Assembly (NCBI RefSeq): GCF_034140825.1
Contig: NC_089040.1
Coordinates: forward strand, 3,046,501-3,110,500
Direction of reading: 5' to 3'
Length of the DNA: 64,000 nt
From: Oryza sativa Japonica Group
Taxonomy: Eukaryota > Streptophyta > Magnoliopsida > Poales > Poaceae
The position numbers and the translations under genes are program-made. How positions within the stretch are numbered: the first letter of the stretch is position 1; each line of letters starts with the position of its first letter. Below the pieces are notes generated by a model that did not search any database, was not told the origin of the DNA, and was given only the letters and a program-made list of their open reading frames with translations. Shown here in pieces: positions 1 through 12,508 of the stretch.

Positions 1-1000
1 CAGTATGTATCATTCGTTCTATACTAAGTTCATTTGTACTTATGACTTGGAGTAGCTTCCTTCGCTTATCTCAAAGTTATACACTAGTGTATTTTCGGAG
101 TAACTATTGCATAGGAATTTATGAAAGTAGGGAATGATTTATTGGGAGTAGATAAAGTGAGCAAAATTCCACCCATCCTAGAATACAAAAGATTTTTTTA
201 AGGGGAATAAAAAAAATTAGTCGGATGTGACACATCCTATACTACGAGTCTGAACAGAAGAGTCTAGCTTAGATTGGGACACATCCGACCAAAATCTCAT
301 ATATTTTTGGACAGAGAGAAATTATATTGGGATTTGATAAAATATGAATATTCTAGTTTTTGAGATTTTGTATTTGTATATGTGAGATTAGTTAAAATGA
401 ACTTATTTTGTAATTGAGGTAAGATACCATGGAATGGGCTGGGCTGATCTGGACAAATGCTGCCTTTGACCATTATCCTGGACGTCACTGTAGTGTAAAC
501 ATAATCATTTTTTTTTCAAATAAGCTGTAAACATAATCGTACACTTTAAACTGCATGTCTATCATGTTTTTGCGACACGAGGACGGATGGCTGATAATTA
601 ATACTGGAACGCGAGATACGATTAGACAAAAAAATTGCCAAACACAATGGCACCAGTACAGATGCGTATACCCGATTGTTGATGTGAACCTGGACCTGTG
701 CCGAGTACAACAGCAAACGGCCGACGAGGCCTACGTCGACAGTGGAGCGGTCTGGGCCTAACAAGACGATTCTGCTTTTGGAATGGGTTGGCTGAGCTGG
801 GCGTGCAACCATTTGACCCCTATCTTGGTTGTGGCGGTTGGTACCGTCAATACTTCATTCTTCGTTTTCCTTGAGTATATATTTTTCAAACTGCTAAACT
901 ATTTTTTTATTATGTAAAATAAATTATAAAACAGTTGTTTTAAATAGCTATATTGATTTTTTTTTTAAAAAAAATTTCCGATACTTAAGTCCCCTCTCCT
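1..1000. other. AT-rich intergenic DNA
   Basis: I see no convincing gene here. The short open frames at 297-488 and 546-812 (both minus) have no recognisable motif and no promoter context. The only structure I can support is the decayed MITE at 211-322. The stretch ends in a T-rich and A-rich tract at about 955-975, just before base composition switches to the GC-rich island. Confidence 0.5.
211..322. mobile_element. Decayed MITE, Stowaway-like
   Basis: The two arms contain the inverted pair GTCGGATGTGACACATCC and its diverged complement ending in ACACATCCGAC. The right arm finishes in a sequence like the usual end of a common rice MITE (ATATTTTTGGACAGAGAG). The outer ends have decayed, so boundaries are approximate and no target duplication is clear. 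The family assignment is from memory. Confidence 0.5.
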
Positions 1001-1700
1001 TTACTTCATCCTCCCTCCTCCGTTACCTTTTCTTCTTCCTCATCGGCACCACTATGAGCTTGAGCGCGCCTGTCTCCTCCTCCTTCCCCATGGGTGGCAG
1101 CATCCACAACCAGCGGTGACCCTGTTCGGCGGCAGATCCGTCACCGCCCTGACCCAGCTCCCTCTCCTCCACCACGTCCTACCACTGTCGTTGCAGCGGC
1201 CACCACCAACCCTCCTCTCCCTCGCTCCTCCCTTTCCCCCGCCACCACCAAACCCACCGCCGCTGCTGCGGCCTCTTCTCCAACCCTCTCTAAATCCAAT
1301 GTCTTCCTCACCCCCCTCTCTCTCTCTGAGATCCAGTCACACCAGCCTACCTCACCTCTCTCCAGCAGCGGTGCTCGGTGGAGGGGACGAATATGGCGGT
1401 AGCGGTGCTTGACAACGCGATGTCTGGGCTTCGGCGTGGCTTTTCCACCCCCTCCCCTATCCCACATATGGCGAACAGGCAGCAGCTTGGGGCTCGGACT
1501 GTGGATCCGGCGGCTTGGGGTGGTGGATCCAGCGATGACTCGGGGTGCAACCGGCGCATCCAGCGGCGGAGCCGGGCACAACAATGGATTTGCGGAACTT
1601 TTTCGCTCGAAAATCATATTTTCCTGGCGGCCAGGCATCGGATTTGTGATTTTTTATTTTGTGATCAAAAATCATTTTCCCTAACAATCAGCGTAACCTA
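1000..1700. other. GC-rich island with overlapping open frames, no recognised product
   Basis: Base composition changes sharply to C-rich and G-rich with overlapping frames on both strands (for example plus 1094-1402 and 1378-1701, minus 1141-1638). The translations are low-complexity Pro, Ala, Arg and Ser without a domain I recognise. Frames on both strands are open because of GC content, so openness is weak evidence. It could be a first-exon-like fragment, a gene remnant carried by a transposon, or a poorly conserved gene. I saw no terminal repeats around it. Confidence 0.3.
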
Positions 1701-4700
1701 ACTGTGGTGAAGTTCCGCCTGTAAAGATGGTTCATTTTCATTGGCCTTTAGTTGCTAGCGGTAGCGCCGGCCGTCATAGAGAACGCAAAGTAGCCGTCAG
1801 GAAAAACACTTTGTTTTTAAGTAGTGTCGGTTTTCTTCGATGTTGCATGCAGTGGTTACTTTAGTGTTGCAATTAGTATTTTTAATGTTGCATCTGTTTG
1901 AAATATTTTTAGTAAGTAATAAATTATTTTTTACTAAATGATAAAACTCCGTTCGACGTTTTTCTTCAAATCAAGCGTACAACTAAATAACCTGCATACT
2001 TCTAAATTACGGCATTATAATCTGATATGGTTGATTTTAACATCAAATTAATCAAACGTACGCACTACAATGACAAATCCGACAAACTCATGCAGTATTT
2101 TATATGCGTAGTATATATAGACAGATACATACATTTCACTAATCAACATCCTGCCTACCTTTACTGAAAGCAACGCACACTGCTCCAGAGCACCAAAGGT
2201 TAGCTAGCTGAATCATAGATGGTCCATGATCTAAACAAAGATCTAAATACTAGCCGTGTTGACTAATTACATGTACTGATTACACATTTATACCCGTAAT
2301 AATGCATCATGCATGTTAAGCCATGCAAAAGCTGATGGTTACGTGTACGCGATCGATAATTATTGATTTAAGCCTTAACGAGCACCACCTGCAGTGACCC
2401 TGAAAACATCCAACTCACCTACATACTATACACACTGTCAGCACAGCTACCTGCATCCACCGACCGTCTGCACTGATGACTGATATATATGTTGACTGCC
2501 GAATGAAGAAGGAGAAGAAGTTGAATCAAACTTCGTCATCAATCAGCAGCAGCAAACCTCCAACAGAAATGCAGTCACCTACATGCATCCATGATCCATG
2601 TAGGAGTAAGCAATTATTGTCTTTTTTTTAATCCTTTTCCTTTGGTCGTTGTATAACTTTACTTCATTAGCTTGGCCCATCTTGTTTTTGCTGCTACTGT
2701 TCTCTCCGGTTTAGAAGGTAAGATGATATTCTGTTTTTTTCATACTGAATTTATCGAAAAATGTAATGACATCTACATGACTTAAATAGTTTTATTAAGT
2801 CCATCGTTTCCTTCAGACACTTATTAAATAGGTAATTTGGAACCATACCATTATAATTTTTCAAAGTTTAAGATATGGCATCGGTATCTCAATGGCATGT
2901 AGAACCCACATGAGTCAATGACATGTGGGTCAGGATGTCATATCTCAAATTTTACAAAATTATAATGGTATGGTTACAATTTTTCCTATTAAATATAGTG
3001 TTAAAATATTATTACGTCTGTTCTATAGACTTAATTAAATTTAAATTAAAAAGTTTGACTTATAACAAAACCGAACCAGCTTACATTCTAAAAATGAGAT
3101 AGCAACTAGCATCTGCTCTCTGCAAAGCATTCAATCACATGTGTAAACAATGTTGATGTAGATTAGTTCCCTGTTTCTCCCGTTGACAATGGTCTGAAGT
3201 ACTGATCTGAACATGCTGAAAGAAAAAGAGTTAAAAGAACACATATGTAAAACAGTTAGTTGGGTTGTCCTGGCATGATGATGATGATGATGGCTACAAT
3301 TAATCTCAGCTGTTATGATGCCTATCGAGTCAGCAATTCAGGCATCCCTGTGAACTTTCTAAGTGATGAAACCACTGTGTGCCGGACACCCAGCTAACCA
3401 TGGTCCTGCAGCCTCAGCTGTAGTCTGTAGATCGACCTCCTTCAGCTACAGGTTTCAGGCTCTCTGCAGGATGGATATCCATCCATCCATCCATGTGATG
3501 TAAATGCAATGTACTTTCACCAGAATGATCGGTCTCGGGCGATCTCGCATTGATTTTTCTTCTTCGTGAATGTCCGGTTCGATTCTTCAGGGTTTGATTG
3601 CACCCATCAGATTTGAGTTCTTTTCAGATTATTAGAGCTATTCGAAAATAACATTGTTTTCTAGTGTATTTGTTTTATACCTCTGGTCTGATTCGACCAT
3701 CTGAGGCAGAAGAACTTATGCCGTCTGATCGGAAAATGAACTGTTAACCGTCCAGATTTTCTCAGATGCATCCATAAACTGAACCTCTGGTATAATCGAT
3801 TGCTTTTTATAGATTTTCTCAAACGGTTAACCGTCCATTTTTGTCCTGTAAGATAGGATCAACCTTAAAGCTAAATAAACCAATTAATTAATCAACGGAC
3901 GTCGCTTCCAGGTAGGTAACATGTTGCTGCCAGATTCATCTCTGAACTTGACACATTAACCGCCCCAATTTGTGCCGACTGTTGATCGATAGCACTACAC
4001 GTTCATCATGCGAGTGATGAGTTGCTCTTGCTATTTTTCAACCTGTCAATTTCGATCGAAACTGTGAGGCTATTGGACACTTGGATTACATTTGGATTAT
4101 CTTATGATCAATGTACACAAAGCTGTACCCTCCCAGGATGCAATGCATTATGCATGCACGTCGTTGCAGCTAACCACGTATTGCACTAATATTCTCCATT
4201 TAGTACCGTCTCGATCGATGGATCGTCGGTTGCATCCATGCATCATCCATTGGAATTCAATTCTCCAGCTCATGATGTGAACATGTCACCCGGTGGATTA
4301 AGCAATGATTCATGGAAGGACAGAGGAAAGCTCATCAGCTAAAGGTTTTAAGGAAAACAAAACATATTAGATCGATGCAACTAGAAACCACCAAAAAGGT
4401 ATACCGTTTTACAGTAGTATCTATTGGTAGTAGAAACACTACTTCACGAGATCGGTAAAATTAAATTCTCTTAATCGAACAAATTGCAGCTAGCAAACAT
4501 ATTTATACCTGAATATTCAGAGTTTCAGACATCTCATTTTCAGCATCAACCACAAATTGCAGGCAGAGTACCAAAGCTCTTTGGTTGCTTCAACTCGACC
4601 CTAAACCAGGGCGTTAGAAAAGGGAAATTGAGTTGTTAGCAGGAGAGAGAGAGAGTGAGTTAGTTACATTGGAAGGTTCGCTTGCAAAACACAGTATCAG

Positions 4701-7400
4701 ATGCCGCAGAAAACGACGGCCATTTTGCACAAATTGCTCTGCATCAAGTCCACGCTGCGAGTCGCTGCAGCAGTTCGTGGTACTGGAGCGCTTGTCCGTT
4801 AGCGAAACGAGACGTTTCTGCGAGTACCCTAGTACTACACCACACTCGCCAGCTTCTCTCATCCGATTCGTCGATGATATTTTTTGTTTTTTAATATACG
4901 ATGATATTAACTTTAAGATTGGTTATTTGTTAAAAAAACTTAATGTTTGTATGTCTTATAATAAAAACCGACGATGTAATTTATTTTTATTATCCAAAAA
5001 TTTGTTTTATTAAAAAATATGTAATTACCATTTATTTGTTGTGATTTGTTTTTATAATTAAACGTATTTTAAATGTGACATATATTTTTTATATATTTGT
5101 ATAAGATTTTTAAATGAGAATGTTGATTAAACGTGTATTTAAAAGTTAATGATTTGGTATTAGGAAACCAGAAGGAGTAGTACTGAGTTAGCAGGCAGAT
5201 AATTACAGCTGACAGATTAAACAAATACAGTGATCCACTGATTAGATGCTAATTGAGCTTTCCTCCTGGGAATGTGTGACAGCTAGAGGAATAAGGAATC
5301 GAAGTTGTCAAAAGATGTGCTTTGACATTGGTCTTGTAGACAGAGGTCTCATGTGGATAATCTTGTAAATTAATTAGTAGTTGTTGAGCTTTGCTCATGT
5401 CACATGCATGATGGAGTTATCTGCATCCATCCATGCAAAGCAAATCAGCAAATGCATGATATATTGTTGCAAGATGTTGATCTGAATGATGGTAACACAA
5501 TGGCATATTATTTCTCTCTCTGGATTAGCCTGAACTCTGAACAAACAACATATGTCACAGCTTAATCCATTCTCTGAGGTTGACACATTATGAGTGACAA
5601 AACTGTGACAAACTGACAGCAGATGATGGTTGATATTAGATCAAACAGTCTGACTAACTGATGCTTCAGTTAATCAGTTACACTTTTTTTAAGAAAAAAG
5701 AAACATAGTTTTCTCACACTTTGGCTAATAACTGACTGCATGGCCCATCCACTCATCCAGTGCCAAGTTAGCTCAAAGAATTGACAAGGCATCCAACCTA
5801 TCCCCAAATAATAGCCAGTGCATGTCACTGCCTTGCCCAATACTGAACTAATTGGAGTTGTTGTGCCCTACTTTTTTATGTTGAAGTGTAGGCATCAATG
5901 GAGATTCAAGTACTACAAATATAACCACCACTTCAAATTCTTCCCTATAAAGTTAAAGCATCCCCTATATCTTTATAGAGTTGGTATACATATATAACTA
6001 TATTTTTTTATTTCTTTTTAACTATATAAATCATGCGCATAATTTTGGGATAGTAGATGCAGACTCATGCTGTTGCTGACAATGCTGCTTGACCTGCTAG
6101 CAGTTTCCCAATCCTGGAAAAGAGGAGGAAGAAAGGTAGGGTGACGTCTAATTGACACAAAGGATCAAGGGAGGTGATGATCAGTGCTGTTTAGCTGGAT
6201 GATGCTGAAATGAAGCAACTATCTTAGCTAGACTAGCTTTCTGTTTCATCACAGGCAAATAACTTTTTGGCTACTGATATGAATAATGACTATCTGACAA
6301 TCATAATGCGTTTGTGGAATCATGCAGCATGTAGATGAGAGCGAGGGTGCTGTTTTGGATGATAGAGTTGGATTACCTAACAAAGTTCTTGATAAATACT
6401 AAAAAGCTTTTTCAGCAGTTACAGGCAAGTCAATAACACCATGCATGACAGATTGACAGTTATGAATAGCAACCACTCCTGCAAGTACACAATTCAATGT
6501 TCAGGAAGACTAATGCTGGTAGTAGTAAATAAGGAGAAGTGTTTCTTCAGATCCCAAATTAAATCTTTTTCAGTTCTCAAACAGTAATGGCATGAATTTC
6601 TCTACTGAGAAGCAAAAGCAGACATCATGTAGACATGTAGTGACATCCAGAATGCATGGATACTTCATCAGAGTCGACAGCCTCAGGTTGCATTAGTACT
6701 CCTACTTAATTTACTAATCACTCACTTCCAAGTTCGACAAAAAATGAAAATTGTTCTGCAGGCATTAGTATATTTGTACTTGCCAAATAATCAATCCAAA
6801 AGGCTATTCCAAGTGTTAAAATAAGTCAGTGGAATACATGATTAGGTGCCTCTTTTCAAACTTTCAATTATGAAACATACTGTCCTAGAGTAGCACCAGC
6901 GATGCTGGTCCAACTCAGATGTATTGTACACACATTCAATCATTCAGTTTTTATTACGCATATAATGAAAAGACGACGAAAATATAAGCCACATTGCCGC
7001 GTCCACTAAAGCAGTACTACTAAATTACACAGGGACTAATCAAACTGTTAGCAATTGATCAGGCAGCAAATTGTCAGAACTCAGAAAACATCTTATGCAA
7101 AAAGGAAATTAAAGCACATACATCAAAAACAAATTAAGATGTTGCATCAAAAGTGTGTAGAAACCAAAAGAAAGGCAAAGATTCGATACTGATATGATCA
7201 AACACGAGAGTAGGAAACAGGAGGGAAAGAGAGATGAACGAGAAAAGAAATCAAAAGCTGTTCATCCATGCATGCAATTCATGCACAACAACCAGGTGAG
7301 TAAGTTGAAGGTGGTCGTAGCAGACTAGCAGTAGTAGACTAGTAGTTAAGTTTAAGCTCGAGGTGGGCTAATGGCGAACAGCTACGTGCTAACCTACCAT
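1701..7400. other. Long intergenic region upstream of the first GDSL gene
   Basis: This AT-rich stretch has no supported gene. It holds the 156-bp MITE at 2831-2986, short runs of ATG and CATC triplets or tetramers near 3274-3292 and 3477-3497, and a small GC-richer patch at about 4620-4870. That patch has open frames on both strands with no recognisable motif. A degraded Stowaway-like end (a relic of GGAGTAGTAC) is visible near 5172-5181. The last few hundred bases are presumably the distal promoter of the GDSL gene. Confidence 0.5.
2831..2986. mobile_element. Mutator-type MITE with 9-bp target duplication
   Basis: The arms form a terminal inverted repeat of about 30 bp sharing the core AACCATACCATTATAATTTT; the right arm is its complement with few mismatches. 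The element is flanked on both sides by the 9-bp direct repeat TATTAAATA (2822-2830 and 2987-2995). A 9-bp target duplication is the signature of Mutator-like elements. At 156 bp it has no coding capacity and depends on an autonomous relative for mobility. Confidence 0.8.
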
Positions 7401-7410
7401 TAGCGAGGTG

Positions 7411-7418
7411 TATATAAG
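7411..7418 (+). promoter_or_regulatory. TATA box of GDSL gene 1
   Basis: TATATAAG lies 96 bp before the chosen ATG, which predicts transcription starting near 7440. The spacing and the single strong match support the start codon at 7507. Confidence 0.65.
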
Positions 7419-7506
7419 CTCACGGAGTCCCTGCAGCATCTTGCATTGCCTCATCCATCCATCAAGTTGGTCATCGAGCTCGAGCTGAATCTAAACCTTT
7501 GCAACA

Positions 7507-9271
7507 ATGGCGGCGCGTGTTGTTGTGGCGTTCGCGGTTGCGTCCGCCATGTTCGTGGCCGTCTCCGGCCAGAAGTTCAACGCCATCTTCAGCTTCGGCG
7601 ACTCCATGTCCGACACCGGCAACCTCTGCGTGAACGGCCCCCCCGCCGGCCTGACGCTCACCCAGCCTCCCTACGGCGAGACCTTCTTCGGCCGCGCCAC
7701 CTGCCGCTGCTCCGACGGCCGCCTCGTCGTCGACTTCCTCGGTGCGCCGCCGCCGCCGCCGCCGATGATTCTTGTGGCGCGCGTTTGTTTCTTCTTGTTT
7801 TTTCAAATTTTCCCTCCAAAAAAAAGCAGAGCAAACTCTGCTTTGCTCACTGCTGTTTTGGCGTGCGTTTGCAGCGGAGAAGTTCGGGCTGCCGTTGCTG
7901 CCGCCGTCGAAGAGGGGCGGCTCCGACTTCCGGCGAGGCGCGAACATGGCGATCATCGGCGCCACCACCATGGACTCCGGCTTCTTCCAGTCGCTCGGCA
8001 TCGGCGACAAGATCTGGAACAATGGCCCCCTCAACACCCAGATCCAGTGGTTCCAGCAGCTCATGCCCTCCATCTGCGGCTCATGTAATCCCCCCCCCCC
8101 CCACAAAACCTCGCCGCCGGCGAGCCGCCATGAACTCCGATCATCTCATTCTGATCTGCTGGTGCGTGCAGCTTGCAAGACGTACCTGTCCAAGTCGCTG
8201 TTCGTGCTCGGCGAGTTCGGGGGCAACGACTACAACGCGCAGCTGTTCGGCGGGTACACGCCGGAGCAGGCGGCGGGGCAGAGCGGCACCATCGTGGACG
8301 GGATCGGGAAGGGGGTGGAGCAGCTGATCGGGCTGGGCGCCATGTACGTCGTCGTCCCCGGCGTGCTCCCCGTCGGCTGCTTCCCCATCTACCTCACGCT
8401 GTACGGCACCTCCAACGCCGGCGACTACGACCAGTACGGCTGCCTCACCCGCTTCAACACCCTCTCCTCCCGCCATAACTCCCTCCTCCAGGCCAAGGTC
8501 TCCTCCCTCCAGAGCAAGTACCCCTGGGCTCGCATCATGTACGCCGACTTCTACTCCCACGTCTACGACATGGTCAAATCCCCCTCCAACTACGGTAAGA
8601 AAAAAAAAATCCTCAACACAAACACTACAAAACGGTAATATCGTTCCAACGGAATAGCCCATATCAGCATGACACCTACGTACCAATTGAAGGAGACTAC
8701 AGAACAATATACTTTTGTAATGGAATAGCTGACATCAACACGACATTAGCATGGTATCGTAGGTACGGATCTAGTACCTAGATATCGTGTTAACGTCATC
8801 ATGATGTCAGCTAATCCATTAGAACGGTATATCGTTTTGTAGTATTTCTGGTACGAATTATGACGTTAGCGTGATATCGTGCTTGGTACCTATCTGGTAC
8901 CACGGGTACCAGGTCTGCTACCTATGATATCGTGCTGAATCCATGCTCGCATGAGCTATTCTGCTGGAACGGTAAAGCGATAGTAGCGGATTTTCTTGGA
9001 TGGTTTGAAGTTTATGAATGATTAATTCGACGGTTTTTTGTGATGAATTTGCGCAGGGTTTAGCACGAATTTGAGGGCGTGCTGCGGGGCGGGAGGAGGG
9101 AAGTACAACTACCAGAACGGCGCGAGGTGCGGCATGTCGGGAGCCTACGCGTGCTCCAACCCGTCGTCGTCGTTGAGCTGGGACGGCATCCATCTCACGG
9201 AGGCGGCGTACAAGCAGATCGCCGACGGGTGGGTCAACGGGCCCTACTGCCACCCGCCGATCATGCCCTAG
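7507..9271 (+). CDS. GDSL esterase/lipase 1 (SGNH hydrolase family)
   Basis: Four exons (7507-7741, 7875-8084, 8172-8594, 9057-9271) join to 360 codons; all junctions are GT-AG and phase 1. The protein begins with a hydrophobic signal peptide (about residues 1-21), so it is probably secreted to the cell wall or apoplast. Block I FSFGDSMSDTGN places the nucleophile at Ser33. The oxyanion-hole residues are Gly100 (DFRRGANMAI) and Asn167 (FGGNDYN), and Block V WDGIH gives Asp332 and His335. All catalytic positions are present and the length is normal for plant GDSL lipases. The family hydrolyses ester bonds of lipids, acetylated sugars or cutin-like substrates; the substrate here is unknown. It is a paralogue of the genes at 12559 and 24160. 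Intron 3 holds an inverted-repeat insertion. Confidence 0.9.
8624..8984. mobile_element. Foldback/MITE-like insertion in GDSL 1 intron 3
   Basis: The outer arms pair as diverged inverted repeats: the left begins ACTACAAAACGGTAATATCG and the right, complemented, begins ACTATCGCTTTACCGTTCC. Inside lies a second inverted pair at about 8716-8835 around AGCTGACATCA and TGATGTCAGCT. Intron 3 is 462 bp, against 133 and 87 bp for introns 1 and 2, so the insertion accounts for most of it. The motif resembling CGGTATACCGTT recurs in the Mutator-like element at 10293-12282. Family and exact borders are inferred; I found no clear target duplication. Confidence 0.55.
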
Positions 9272-10283
9272 ATCATCGCCGGCGGCGGCGACGGCGGCCG
9301 GAGGATGGCCGGCTAGCTGCTGCTGATTTGATTTGTTTAGCAGAAGAAGAGAAGAAAAATGGATAGCAAGAGGAAGAAGAAGACATCTTGCGATCGACTG
9401 GGAAATGAATAAGATGGTGATTAGTTGATTTTCGTTGTGGGTGGTTAATTTGTTTTTGTTTTAGGTAATGCACATTTGTGTAGTATGTATGAGATTGGGA
9501 GGCAATTTAATTATGTGTTGCAATTAATTAATTAAATCTTAGTAATTTGTTGCATGGTTTGGTTGGAGATGGTCACATACGCACATGCTGGATCCGGATG
9601 AAATCATAAATGCGAGCAAGATCTTATCTAAGCTCATCAACTTGGTTTGCTGCCATCTCAAAAAAAGAAAGAAAAAAACTTTAATACAAGTTAGGAATCC
9701 TGGATCGCATGACCACATGCTTGTATGGAACTAGTGAATGAATGCTTCACCTCCTTTTCTGGTACAGAAACTATGCTACACAGAGTGAGTGACTGTGCAT
9801 GTTGCTTTGGAGTTTATTTACAGGGAAAAAAAAAACAGTTTCTTTATTAAAGAAGTTTGGCCAAACTTTAAGTCTGAATATGATGCATGCACCCCAGTTT
9901 TAGATACCAAACCAAAATAATGCAGGATCCCTTTTGGTTCTGTCTGTTTTTTTTTTTTATTTTGGCTTCTCCACCTTACTGTCCAAGGCTAACAAACTCT
10001 TCTGCAAGAACAAAATTAAGCATCTTTAAGCCTGTACTTACTACTACTGTTACATGCTAAAGAGTAAAGTTTGGCTTAAAATCAGTTTCTTTATGAAGAG
10101 TAAAGATATAGATTCCAAATGCGGTGCCTTCTCCCTGATCGATCTACCAGGTTGCATATGATTGAATGATGCAATGCCGTGTAGTACTCTGAATCGCCAT
10201 TGAATACTGTGTAGTGTGTACCCAGATGAGCCACCAATAACCATCCGAATTTCCTCTCTCCTGTACGGCTGTACGTGACAACA
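9272..10283. other. GDSL 1 3' flank and AT-rich intergenic DNA
   Basis: The first few hundred bases after the stop are probably 3' untranslated region. The remainder is AT-rich with short A and T homopolymers and no convincing open frame or repeat. The minus frame at 10050-10244 has no supporting features. Confidence 0.45.
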
Positions 10284-10378
10284 ACGGCAGAAGGAATAAG
10301 TTTACTTTGACTCTCTTAAACTCTTAAACCAGTGCTTAAACCACAATACTAGATATCTCGACTCATAACTATTAATAT

Positions 10379-10566
10379 CGGTGTAATTTAACTCCCTCGA
10401 TAATTTTGGAGGATGCTTTCATTAACGTGACGTCCACGTGGCACTGTTGACCTGGTCTGTGGCATTGACATGGCATAAAGTCAATGCCACATGCCAGATT
10501 AATACCGTCATGTAGACGCCACATCAACGAAACCGCTCTTGAAAACCACCGAGTTAAATTGTACCG
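10379..10566. mobile_element. MITE nested in the left arm of the Mutator-like element
   Basis: The arms begin GGTGTAATTTAACTC on the left and, complemented, GGTACAATTTAACTC on the right, with weaker pairing inward. The corresponding stretch is absent from the right arm of the host element, showing that it inserted after the host element formed. The target duplication could not be resolved. Confidence 0.6.
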
Positions 10567-11049
10567 GTTTTAATAAGAGAAAAACTATGGGATGGTGTAC
10601 CGTCTCAACGGTATAGTTTATAATTTATACTTACCAATCACTCATCGATTCTTTCTCTCTGAAAGCATGTCGTGTGCTGTCCTTTCACATGGAGGCTGCT
10701 GACTAGTGACGACTGACGAGAGGTCTCTTTTCTCCTACAGTACAAAATAGCTATGAAATACTCTAATACAACACTACTTCTACACCTCTTTAGGTCCATA
10801 TGGGTCTCACACCTGCTTCAACTAGCAAAGTTAGAATTAAGCACTAGAGCTAGTAGCATGAGCCTAAACAAAGCATGTCAGCAAGTTAGAATTAAGCACT
10901 CAGCGGCACATGAGCAAGTTTGGCTGTACTTTCTGGCCTAGCTATGCATGGTCCATCTTTTTATTTGATGGTTGAATAGAAGTATATAACCCATAAATAT
11001 CAGAATTAGTGGTATCACGTCTGAAGTCTCCTACCATCACACCCTATAT

Positions 11050-11690
11050 TTGGTATCAGATCCGCTACTAATATGTATTAACCTGGTATATAGGTATTGG
11101 ATCCGGTACTCATAGGTATCAAACCCGACCTAGGTATCGAATCCGGTACTTATAGGTATCAAACCCAATACTTAGGTATTAGACTTGGTATTCATAGGTA
11201 TCATACTCGGTACCTAGGTATCCGACCTAGTACGTACAGGTATCAGAATTGATACTCATAGGTATCAGATCAGATACCCGATACCCAGGTATCCGATCCG
11301 ATACTCATAGGTATCATACGAGATACCGGATCTGGTACTCATAGGTATCAAACCTGACCTAGGTATCGAATCCGGTACTCATAGGTATCAAACCCGATAC
11401 TTAGGTATCAGACTTGGTATTCATAAGTATCATACTCGGTACCTGGGTATTCGACCCGTTACGCATAGGTATTAGAACAAATACTCATAGGTATCAGATC
11501 AGATACCCGATTCCCGAGTATCCGATCTGGTACTCATAGGTATCAGACGCGATACCTAGTTATCGGATCCGGTACTTATAGGTATCAGACCCGATAACTC
11601 GGCATCAGATCTTGTATTTATAGGTTTCATACTTGGTACCTAGGTATTCGACCCAGTACTTGGATATCAGATATGATAATCTAGCATCTA
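11050..11690. repeat. GGTATC minisatellite with 229-bp higher-order repeat
   Basis: Short units built around CTCATAGGTATCA and CCTAGGTATC alternate through the interval. Above that level a block starting near 11105 is repeated near 11334, a period of 229 bp, with the order of variant units kept. So the array grew both by short-unit slippage and by at least one larger duplication. It lies wholly inside the Mutator-like element. No open frame runs through it. Confidence 0.75.
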
Positions 11691-12500
11691 TATATCACAT
11701 ACTAGAGTTTCTAAGATGTGGTATAACCAAGAGCCCAACATGACATATCTAATTAGAATACATTGTATCCATATATAATTTAGGTAATTATTTGTCTGGT
11801 CTAATCCATGCATGGTATAGGACACATGCAAATAGATGCAACCCATCTTAAACACATAGCTAGGCTACTAGGCTCTGCCATAATAAGTACCCTACATGGC
11901 TAGGGTACGGGACTACTAGTAGCTATTACAGGGATTTGACATGCACAGCAAGCTAGTAGTACTTTCGGTTTTATTTAATAGCTAGGCTAGTATCAAAGGC
12001 AGGACAGGCATGCTGGGTATTAGCTAGCTGTCAGGAACAAGACTATACACTGATACACATAGCAAACATGCGTGATGATAATCCTAGCAGCACGCGACAT
12101 ACTCGGGAGAAGCCGGCACGCGGGGCCGCGTCATGGGGGATAAGCGGTATACCATTCAACGGTATACCGTTGTGTAGTCTTTCTCTTTTAGTAATTAGGG
12201 AGTCGAGATATCCCGGTATTGTGGTTTAGGGATACGAATTAGATTAAGCCTCTAGTTAAGGGAGTCAAAGTGAACTTACTTTACGGCAGAACACTTTCCG
12301 GCCGAGATAGCCCAGTAAGGCCCATGGGCCTTGTCGTGCCGGCCCAGCCCGGTCTATCGGTTGCAACATGCAAACGTTGCGCAGCTTAGCCTTAGCCCAA
12401 CGATGACGACGAGATATCAGACGTGTACGTGTGTACAAAAGCACAGCAACAATGGCGGCGAGGTGACGTCACTGCTCATTAAACCAACCAAGACCAAGTG

Positions 12501-12508
12501 TATATAAT
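12501..12508 (+). promoter_or_regulatory. TATA box of GDSL gene 2
   Basis: TATATAAT lies 51 bp before the ATG at 12559. It predicts a transcript start near 12530, which leaves a very short leader and fits the ATG at 12559. Confidence 0.6.

Larger units (their letters stand above)
10293..12282. mobile_element. Non-autonomous Mutator-like element with internal minisatellite
   Basis: Identical 9-bp direct repeats ACGGCAGAA flank the interval (10284-10292 and 12283-12291). The ends form long inverted repeats: the left starts GGAATAAGTTTACTTTGACTC and the right, complemented, AAAGTAAGTTCACTTTGACTC. Similarity continues through a second block with CAACGGTATA (about 10571-10613 and 12144-12190). 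The left arm is interrupted by a smaller MITE at 10379-10566. The interior is dominated by the GGTATC-rich tandem array at about 11050-11680. There is no transposase frame, so it is non-autonomous. The long arms and 9-bp duplication point to the Mutator superfamily; the family name is unknown to me. Confidence 0.75.

Noticed and set aside
4614-5013. A 126-codon plus-strand gene
   Set aside because: Half of the frame is AT-rich filler and neither strand shows a motif; no promoter or splice support.
11050-11690. CRISPR-like alternation of repeats and spacers
   Set aside because: The units are degenerate, the intervening parts are also related to each other, and a 229-bp higher-order duplication shows an ordinary minisatellite in a plant transposon.
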